Shown here: piece by piece, positions 15,753 through 25,100 of the stretch | Layout of the letters: each line of letters opens with the position of its first letter | How positions within the stretch are numbered: the first letter of the stretch is position 1 | Assembly (NCBI GenBank): GCA_964504445.1 | Contig: CAZDEO010000024.1 | Coordinates: 1 to 64,000 of the forward strand | Origin: JACSRF01 sp964504445 | GTDB lineage: Bacteria > Chloroflexota > Anaerolineae > Promineifilales > Promineifilaceae | Direction of reading: 5' to 3' | DNA length: 64,000 nucleotides | The notes under the pieces: model-generated | Databases searched by the model: none | What the model saw: the letters and a program-made list of their open reading frames with translations, nothing else | Told to the model about the DNA's origin: nothing | Program-made: the position numbers and the translations under genes

Positions 15753-18700
15753 ATGAACTTGATTGGGCAACAAATTGCGCATTATCAAATCAAAGCCCTG
15801 TTGGGACGGGGACGAATTGGCACTGTCTATCAAGCTGTCAACCTTGAAGACCAATCCCCCGTTGCCCTGAAAGTTGTTTCCCTCCAATTAACCCAACAGC
15901 CCGAATTTAACCAACGATTTCTCGCCGAAGTTCGTGCTTTACCCAGGTTAGACCATCCGGCCATTGTGAAAATTCACAAAGCGGGCATTGATACGGATCA
16001 AGACATCCTCTATTTAACGATGGACTATGTTACTGGGCGTAGCCTGGGCGCCTATTTGCAACAGCTAGCCTGGCGTGGTGAAACCATACGTGTGGGAGAA
16101 GCGCTGTTGATTATTGCCTCCATTGCTGATGCTTTGAACTATGCCCATCAGCGGGGGGTGCTGCACCAGGATGTGCGCCCCAATGTCATCTTGTTCAAAA
16201 CGCCACCCCCTGGCGCAGAAAGCGACAACCTGCACCGGCTGGCCATGATTGGTGATTTTGCCCTGGCCTCCCTCTTGGAAGCGGAAACCGAACCTTTTGC
16301 GCCTTCTCTACCCTATCTGTCGCCAGAACGCTGCCTGCGCCGGGAGGCCGACGGCCGTTCCGACATTTACGCCTTAGGCGTGCTGCTGTACGAACTTGTC
16401 ACCGGCCAAAAACCCTTTGCCATCAATTCCCTGGATGATGCGATTCGCTGCCATACCCAGGTTGATCCCCCTGAGCCGATTGCTTTGCGTCCTGAACTAC
16501 CTCTTCGGGTAAATGGCGTCATTCTCAAAGCCCTGGCCAAGCGCGCCAGCGACCGCTATCAGACTGCGGCTGAATTTGCGGGAGCGCTGCGCCAGGCGGC
16601 CGAAGCCTTGCCTGAAAACCTGGCCGTGGTGCGCGATGACGAAGTGCGCGGCGTTGATACCGTGGTGGAATCGGCGGAGGAATTGGCCATTCACATCAGC
16701 CAGTGGGCCAGCAATGAAGATCGGCTGACTATTACCCAAGATTTGCCCCGTATTCTTAACCGGCGCATTGTGACCATTGGGCGCGGTGAGGACAATGACA
16801 TTGTGCTACCAGCCACCAACATCACCCGCCGCCACGCCCAGCTTGAACGTACGGCTACGGGCTGGCAAGTGCGCGACTTGGGCAGCCGTAATGGCACGTT
16901 TTTAGATGGCGCTGAGCTGCTGCCCAATATTCCCACGGAAATATTGCCCCATCAGATTTTACGCATTGGCCCGTACTACATGCAGTTGCAGTTGGGCAAA
17001 GGCTTTGCCGAGACGTTGCGCCCTTATGATGTATTTGTCAGCCCCACAGAGGTAGAAATTGCGCCAGGGCGCAGCCGCCAGGTGCAGGTGACCATTACTA
17101 ACCAGACCACGGCCGTTGAAGAATACGCCCTCACCGTGGAAAGATTGCCGGCAGAATGGGTGACTGTTCCCACAGAGCGGGTGCGCCTGAACTCTGGAGA
17201 ACAAGCCACGTTAGCTGTGCAAATTCAGCTGCCGGTCAACGCCAATGGTGTCGTGGCTTTGGGCAAGCAGCAGTACCTCATGGTCGTGCACTCCCTGGCC
17301 GCCCACCAGGAGATGATTGCCGCGCCAGGCACGCTGAACGTGCAGACGGCCGCCGACGATTTCTCCCTGGAATTGCAGCCGTCCCGGATTAGCAATCAGG
17401 GTGATTGCCATTTGTTGCTGCGTAACGAAGGGGCGGTGCCGCAGGTCTATACGGTGATAGGGCGCGCCCCGGATGATGCCGTGATGTTTGCGGAATGGCG
17501 GCCTTTACCAAACGCGGCGCTTGCCCGCCAGGCGCGCCAGGCGCCGCAAAAACCTTCCCGAGGCGGCCGTTCCCGGCTGCGGCAGTTGGCGCCCGTGCGG
17601 CGGCTTTTCTCTGCCCCCCGGCAGTGGTGGCTGCGTCTGGCAGGCTGGCCCCGCCAGGCTCTAAACCGCGTCATGCCTGGTTTGGGTAGTCTGGTGCCGG
17701 TGACTTCAGCGCCGGCTTTACCCCGCCGAACGGCGGTGCCTACCAGCGCCACGGCCGTTGCTACACCTCCCATCTCTTTTATCCCAGACCACTATGAACG
17801 GGTAGTGTACCCCACTGACCTGCATACCCAGACCCGCGTGCCACCCCACCAGCAGCAGGCGCTTCATGTGCGGCTGGCTCCCCGCCAACGGCCGTGGCTG
17901 GGCCGCCATACCCACACTCTGCCCTATGAATTTCACGTCTCCACCCCCAACGGCCGTTCCCAAACCGCCACCGGCGAGCTAGAGGTCAAGCCGCGCATTC
18001 GCACCCGTTTGCCAGCAACGGCCGTGGTGCTGCTCCTCATCTTTACCTGCCTGGTCACAGCCCTGGCATACAGCTTCCTTTTCAACCCAACCCTGGCCGC
18101 TTTTGCTTCCACCCCCCGCGACATAGACGGGGACGACCTGACCAACTTTCAGGAACTCTACCGCTATCGCACCAATCCCCACCTGAGCGACACCGACGGC
18201 GATGGCTTAACCGACGCCCAAGAAGTGCGCTTGGGCACCAACCCTAACCGGCCTGACACCGACGGCGATGGCCTGCCCGATGCCCACGAACTCCAGCTTA
18301 ACACCAATCCGCTGGTAGCTGATACGGACGGCGACACCTTGTTGGATGGCCTGGAAGTAAACACCCTCCTTACCGATCCGTTGGTTCCGGACGAACTGCC
18401 TGTCATTGTGCGCAAACCTACGGCGACGCCTATGCCTATTCCCACCCAGACCCCTTTACCCCAGCCTACACCTACCACACAGCCCCCACCGGCTATACCA
18501 CAGCTTGCCCTTGCCAGCCTCGGTTTGCAAGACGGTACGTTGGTGCAAGAAGGCAACTTGGGCGGGTTGGCCATCCCCTCGGGGCCAACTTTGCAAATTG
18601 GCGACGGTGTGGAAAACAATCAGACATACAAAGCCATTCTTAGCTTTCAAACGTCAGATTTGCCCGCTCTGGCAGTTGTGCAGCAAGTGCAATTGCGCTT

Positions 18701-19058
18701 AAATGCCAGCGACCAACAGGGTCGCCCAGCCCAACTAGGACAAATCCATGTGGATATTGCCCCAGCCAACGGCTTTAACAACAGCCTGGTCCTGGAGAAT
18801 TTAGATGTACTGGCTCCGGCGGTGCTGGTCAACGTGGCAGTTTTGCGGCAGGATGAAAGCGACCCGGAATGGTACGTGGCGGACCTGCCTGACGCGGCCC
18901 TGGCTGTTTTAAATTGGCAGGGTACTACCCAATTTCGTATCTATTACACCCTGCCTAACAATGGGGATGAGGTAAGCGACGTGATGATTTTCGTTTCCGG
19001 CGATGCCCCTCGTGAGAACCAGCGACCGCAGCTTCTCATTACGTATGATTTACCCTGA
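15753..19058 (+). CDS. Membrane Ser/Thr kinase-like protein with degenerate active site, FHA, TSP3-type repeats and DNRLRE-like domain
   Basis: A 1101-residue protein. Residues 10-280 form a protein-kinase fold (LLGRGRIGTVYQA; K40 in VALKVV), but the catalytic loop reads HQDVRPN (H138-Q139-D140) and the metal-binding DFG reads DFA (D168-F169-A170), suggesting a pseudokinase. An FHA domain (IGRGEDNDIVL, RRHAQLER, LGSRNGTFLDG) spans about 338-410, followed by one or two Ig-like domains. A TM segment is near 752-775. Outside are four DxDxDG-type calcium-binding repeats (790-883), a Thr/Pro linker and a C-terminal DNRLRE-like domain (925-1101). It lies 24 bp after the FHA-wedge gene. Confidence 0.88.
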   Translation: MNLIGQQIAHYQIKALLGRGRIGTVYQAVNLEDQSPVALKVVSLQLTQQPEFNQRFLAEVRALPRLDHPAIVKIHKAGIDTDQDILYLTMDYVTGRSLGAYLQQLAWRGETIRVGEALLIIASIADALNYAHQRGVLHQDVRPNVILFKTPPPGAESDNLHRLAMIGDFALASLLEAETEPFAPSLPYLSPERCLRREADGRSDIYALGVLLYELVTGQKPFAINSLDDAIRCHTQVDPPEPIALRPELPLRVNGVILKALAKRASDRYQTAAEFAGALRQAAEALPENLAVVRDDEVRGVDTVVESAEELAIHISQWASNEDRLTITQDLPRILNRRIVTIGRGEDNDIVLPATNITRRHAQLERTATGWQVRDLGSRNGTFLDGAELLPNIPTEILPHQILRIGPYYMQLQLGKGFAETLRPYDVFVSPTEVEIAPGRSRQVQVTITNQTTAVEEYALTVERLPAEWVTVPTERVRLNSGEQATLAVQIQLPVNANGVVALGKQQYLMVVHSLAAHQEMIAAPGTLNVQTAADDFSLELQPSRISNQGDCHLLLRNEGAVPQVYTVIGRAPDDAVMFAEWRPLPNAALARQARQAPQKPSRGGRSRLRQLAPVRRLFSAPRQWWLRLAGWPRQALNRVMPGLGSLVPVTSAPALPRRTAVPTSATAVATPPISFIPDHYERVVYPTDLHTQTRVPPHQQQALHVRLAPRQRPWLGRHTHTLPYEFHVSTPNGRSQTATGELEVKPRIRTRLPATAVVLLLIFTCLVTALAYSFLFNPTLAAFASTPRDIDGDDLTNFQELYRYRTNPHLSDTDGDGLTDAQEVRLGTNPNRPDTDGDGLPDAHELQLNTNPLVADTDGDTLLDGLEVNTLLTDPLVPDELPVIVRKPTATPMPIPTQTPLPQPTPTTQPPPAIPQLALASLGLQDGTLVQEGNLGGLAIPSGPTLQIGDGVENNQTYKAILSFQTSDLPALAVVQQVQLRLNASDQQGRPAQLGQIHVDIAPANGFNNSLVLENLDVLAPAVLVNVAVLRQDESDPEWYVADLPDAALAVLNWQGTTQFRIYYTLPNNGDEVSDVMIFVSGDAPRENQRPQLLITYDLP

Positions 19059-19145
19059 ATTGGGAACAGGCAATGAGCTGTATGGGCGTATAGTCGCCCA
19101 CAGTACAGAGATGAAGTGAAATCGATTTGCTGTGAATGACGGCTT

Positions 19146-22100
19146 ATGAACTATCTAATCGGTCACCAAATTGAGCATTATCGCGTTGAGGCTGTGCTGG
19201 GGGATGGCGGCATGGGCACGGTTTATCGCGCTTATGATTTGCAACATGATCGGTTGGTGGCTGTCAAGGTTATGAGCGCGAACCTGGCCCAAAAGCCGCA
19301 GTTCCAGCGCCGCTTTGCCCAGGAAGCTCAGGCTACGAATAATTTCAACAGCCCGCATATTGTAAAGGTTTACCATTTTGGCACCTATCAAGAAATGCCT
19401 TACATGGTGATGGAGTACGTGGCTGGGGGCAGCCTGACGGATTATTTGAAGCAGTTGCAGTGGGCGGGAAGACGTATGCCTTTGGACGAGATGATAGCTT
19501 TGGCGGCCCAGGTGGCCGAGGGTCTTTCTTATGCCCACCAGCGGGGTGTGGTTCACCGGGATATTAAGCCGGATAATATTTTGCTGCGCCTGAAGGAAGA
19601 TACGGCCGTTGGCCCGAAACAGGCGGTTATTACAGATTTTGGCCTGGCGGTGCTGTTAAAGGAAGGTCAGGAGGTTTCGACGAATCCGGTTATGGGATCG
19701 TTGCCCTACATGTCTCCTGAACAGTGCGCAAATTTGCCGCTAGACGGCCGTTCCGACATCTATTCTCTCGGTGTCATGCTCTACCAGTTGACCACTGGGC
19801 AAATGCCTTTCCGTATTGAGGCCCCCGTGGACATTGTCAAACACCTCCAAGATACCCCGCTGCCGCCGCGTCTGATCAATCCCCAATTGCCGCAGGTGGT
19901 GGAAGACGTGGTTTTGAAAGCGCTAGCCAAGAAACCGGGAGACCGCTTCCAGACCGGGGCCGAGCTGGCGCATAAGTTGCGGACTTTGGATTTACAGGCA
20001 ACCGAGATGGAAACGGCCGTTTCCGCTGCCAATGTGGTCACCCAGTGGATAGAAGAGCGCTGGGTAGCGGGCGTTGATGTGCGCAACCGCATTGACGTCA
20101 ACCGCACCTGGACCTCGGAAGGCGATTATCGCCTCTTCATCACCCACCAGTGGGAAGAGTCACGGGTGGAATCCCTTAGCGGGGCCAGGATCACCATTGG
20201 CCGCCACCCCGATAACGACATTGTGCTCGATGACCACTCTGTTTCTGCCCATCATGCCCGGCTAGAGCGCACCCCCCAGGGTTGGCAGGTGGTGGATTTA
20301 GGCAGCACCAACGGTACGTCCCTAGAAAACCAGGAATTGGAATATGAAGAACCGCAAGAGTGGGCCAGCTACCAGACCTTACGCATAGGCCCTTTTGCCC
20401 TGCAGTGGCAGGCCTTTACCGGTCGTCCCAGCAGCAGGCCAGGAGCCCATTCTGCCGGTGGCGCTCCACCGCCGCTCATTGTGCGCACCGGAGCAAATGG
20501 ACGGGGACAGGCCAGAATTTCCCCCGTGGAGGCCAGGGGACCTCTGGCTGCGGCGCCTGGTTCCGTGATGACCTTGGAGGCGATATCTGCCGCCACGCGC
20601 CAACCCATCGATTGGGACGACCCGGATTTGATTGCCGCCCAGGTGGGCGAGACGCTGGAACTGACGTTAACCCCCGCCACGGTAGAAGTTATGCCCGGCC
20701 AAGAAGTCCAGGTGCAGGTCATGGTCATGAACCTGGGCACAACGGTAGAAGACATCAGCCTGCGCGTGCTGGAGCTGGGCCAAAGTCCGACGTGGATTAT
20801 CTTGCACAACGGGCTTATGAAGCTGCTCCCTGGCGAATCGCAAACGGTGCTTATGCAGGTCACGCCTCCGCAAGACAGCACGGTTTTGGCCGGAGCACAC
20901 ACCATCGAGGTGCAGGCCAGCACATCGCGGGGCGGGATCGAATCGGTTACCGGCCAGGTGCTGATTGCCCCATGGGAAGAGTTTTCCCTGGATTTGCATC
21001 CCCGTAACCTGCAGGAAAAAATTAACTGTCGCCTGACTATCACCGATCTGGGTAACTTTACCAATGTGTATGAAATTGAAGGATTAGATGACAGTGAGGC
21101 TTTGAATTTTCACTTTGACCCGCCGCAAAATGGCACCCTGGTGGCTGATGCGCCCAATCAGCAACACATTCGCTTGCAGCCGGGCAGTACCAGCCTCCAG
21201 ACTTTTACCATTCAGCCTAAGAAACGCCCCTGGTTTCGGGCCCCCACACGGCCGTTTCCCTTCAAAATTCGCGTGCGCACCCAAACGACGGACTGGCAAA
21301 CCCTGGATGGGCAGGTTTCCGTTTCACCACGCCTCTCGCTGCGCTTTCTCCTTTTGGTGCTCTTCTTACTTTTGCTCATGGTTTTGCTGGGTTTTTGGGC
21401 GGTAAACCGGGTGCAGACGGAGGCACGGAACAACGCTTCGGCCACGGCCACGGCCGTACGCGCTACCCTGTCCGTTTTTGAAGGCGCGGCCAACGACGCC
21501 CAGGCTACCGCCGACGCCTTGCGCGCCGCTGGGGACGAAGCGGGCGCGGCAGCCGCCCAGGCCACCGCCGACGCTTTGCGCGCCACCCTGGTGGCCCAAA
21601 ATGAACAGCTAGACGAAGTCTCCGCGCAACTGCAAATTACGCCTACCCCTGTTCCTGCGCCGGTAGACATTACCCTGGACAGCCTGAGCGTGCCGGAAAA
21701 TGCGGACATTGGCACGACGGTGGGTACTTTTTCCGTTAGCCTGGCGGAGGGTCCTGCCAGTCTCCGTGACCCTGCTGGGCCGGCTGTGACCCAGGCGGAC
21801 GAAAAACTCCGCTATCTGGCCCGCTCTGCCCTCCAGGCGGGGCCGCGCATCACCCTGAGCCTGGTTTCTGGCTCTGGCGACGCGGATAACGCCTCGTTTT
21901 TTATTGAAGGGACGGCGCTGAAAACGGCCGAACGGTTCGACTTTGAGACCCAAAGCAGCTACAGCCTGCGCGTTCGGGCAGATAATGGGGCTGGAAGCGT
22001 ATTTGAAAAGTCGTTCACCATTGTGGTGGCTGACCTGAACGATACCCCAGCCCTGAGCATTGCCGATGTCACGGTGGATGAAGATGTGGGCACGGCCGTG

Positions 22101-25100
22101 CTTGCCATCAACATGACCAACAACAGCAACTCCACCGTCAGCGTGGATGTGACGACGGCCGATGGCACCGCCCGCCAGGGAGATGATTACACCACTTTTG
22201 AAGGGATCGTAAGCTGGCAGCCTGGCGAAACGGGACGCAAAACTGTGGAAATTTCCATCCTCGATGATGACGTTTATGAATTGGATGAAACTTTTACGGT
22301 TCGCCTGGCTAATCCCGTCATTGGCCTGATCAACAATGGCACAGCTACTGTGTCCATTGTTGATGATGATGATTTGCCCGAACTGAGCATTGCCGACCTG
22401 ACGATTGGCGAAGATGATGGACAGGCCACCTTAATAGTAACCATGAGCGGCCTGAGTAGCCAGGAAGTCAGCGTCAGCTACGCTACCGCCGACGGCACGG
22501 CCCGCGCCAATGCCGACTACACGGCTGCCAGCGGTACACTCACCTGGCGCGCGGGCGAAACGGGCCCCAAAAGCGTTGCCGTGGCTATTTTGGATGATGA
22601 GGTTTATGAGAATAATGAAACCTTTGTGGTTAACCTGAGCAGCGCCGTCAACGCGGCGTTGGCCGATGGCTCGGCTACGGTGACCATTGAGGAGGATGAT
22701 CCCCTACCGGTAGTCACTATTGTGCAGACGTTGGTAGTGGATGAGCCAGAGGAGGCTGATGGCAACGTTTTTCTGACGGCTACCATGGACCGAGCCAGCA
22801 GCGTGAATGTGACGGTGAATTATGCCACCAGTGACGACACGGCCGTTAAAGGGCGCGATTATTTGGAAACCACCGGCACTCTCACCTGGCAGCCGGGCGA
22901 AACCGGCATCAAAAGCCTGCCCGTTGTGGTAAAAGCTGACCGCATTTTTGAACCCAATGAAGTTTTCCTCGTCACCCTCTCTAACCCGACCAACGCTACC
23001 CTGAACAACGCCACCGCCCGCGTGACCATTTCCAACAGCGACGACCTGCCCACCGTGCAGGTGCTGGATAACGTGACGGTGACGGAGGGGCAAGGCGTCA
23101 GAGCGCGCATTCAAGTGCGCCTGAACGGTGGCAGCAGCACGCCGGTTTCCGTCTCTTATGTCACCGAAAACGATACGGCTACAGCCGACCAGGACTACCG
23201 TCCAGCAGCCTCCAACGCGACCCTCTCCTGGAACGCCGAAGAAGCGGATACGGTCAAGGAAATCCTCATTGACCTAATTGATGACCGGATTGACGAGCTG
23301 GATGGTGGTGAAACCTTTTTTGTGATTTTGAACGGCGTAAGCAGCAATAATGCGGCCTTATCCACCCAAAACCGCGCCGTGGTTACCATTTTAGACAATG
23401 ACCAGCCCCCTCAGCTTCAGCTTCGCACAGAGCGTGTGGAAGAAGGAGGTGGGCAGCAGCAAATTCAGGTGCGTCTCTTTGGCGGCAGTTACCAGGATGT
23501 GGAGGTGAGTGTGGGGGTGAGTAACGACACGGCCGTTTCCGGCCAGGATTTTACCTTTACGGCCGTTCCGCCCCTGGTATTCCCCGCCAACGAAGTGGAC
23601 CGCATCCTCTCGTTTCCCATTCAAATCATTGATGACCCAATTTTTGAGCCAGGAGATGATGAAACCTTCAACGTGGCCCTGACGCCCGACCCCGATACCG
23701 GGGTAACGGCGCTAAATGGCAGCGTGGGCATTGTGGATAACGACACGGCGCCTGTTTTGCGCATCATGAACAGCTCTCTGAGTGTGGCGGAAGGCACAGG
23801 CAGTACCGCCACCACGCTGACGATCACTGTCAGACTGGAGGGGGGCATCAATCGTGCGGTAACGGCCGTCGTCAACACCGAAGACATCACCGCTCTGGCC
23901 AACGCCGATTACATTCCCATTAGTGGCCTCAACCTCTCCTTCCCTGCCAGCGCCATCAACACCCAGCGCTCCTTCGCCGTGCAAATCATTGCCGATGGCA
24001 TAGACGAAGCAGATGAAGAACGCTTCCGCGTGCGCATTACCACCCCCCAGGACCCTGACGTGGGTGACACCAACGGCGTGGTGATCATTCAGGATGATGA
24101 CGTGGCCGGTATGTCCGTTACACCCACCACCCTAAACGTGGCTGAAGACAATCCCGTCGGCGCAACCTATAGCGTGCGCCTCACCAGCGTGCCTACGGAC
24201 ACGGTGACCATTACCATTGATCCAGATGATCAATTGCAGGTTGCCGGGCCATCCCAACCCATTGCTCCTCCTGGCCAACCTGTTCTTCTGATCATCCCCG
24301 CTAACAGCAGCGCCACCACCCCGCGCACCATTACCGTCGTGCCCGTTGACGATAGCCTGGTAGAAGGGCCACATACCGCGCAAATTGACCATACCAGCAG
24401 TTCCGCAGACCCCCAATACCAGGGGCGTGCCCAGGTGGTGACGGTGGCCATCGAGGATGATGATTTGCCCCCCGTTATTCTCTCTGGGCAAAATCGTGAC
24501 ATAAGCGAGATTGCCAGCGCCAATACTCCCATTGGCAGCGTTATTTCCGCTACGGTGCGCTCAACCAGCGGCACGCTGCAAGATTGGACCATTGTGTCCG
24601 TGACGCCAGTCACGGCGACCACTTACTTTGCCATTGATGGCAGCGGGCAGGTGCGCCTGACGGCCGTTGGCGCAGGCAACCTGGATCGCGAAGGGCCGGT
24701 CATCAGCTACACGCTGGCCTTGACGGTTTCTGACGGCTTTAGCGTGTCTGATCCCCCGGAAAACGTGGTGGTCAATGTGTTGGACGCCAACGACGAACCA
24801 CCGGTAATTCCGGCGCAATCTCGCGACGTTCCCGAAGACAATGGCCCTATTCCTTTTGACACCCCGCTAACGGCCGTCGATCCCGACATCACCCCCACCA
24901 CCTTCCAGAACTGGACCATTGTCTCGGTTAATCCTCCTGGGGCAGTTGGCTACTTCGCCATTGACCCCGACAGTGGACAACTTTCCCTGACAGCCAGCGG
25001 GGCCAGCGCCATTGATTTTGAGACCCCGCCCAACCTGTATACCCTCAATGTGACCGTGTCTGATGGCGTGCAGACCTCGGCCCCGCAGGCCATAGCCGTA

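Noticed and set aside
20369..21064. Minus-strand frame of 231 codons within the giant kinase gene
   Set aside because: It is antisense to the Ig-like domains of an intact coding sequence and has no recognisable product.
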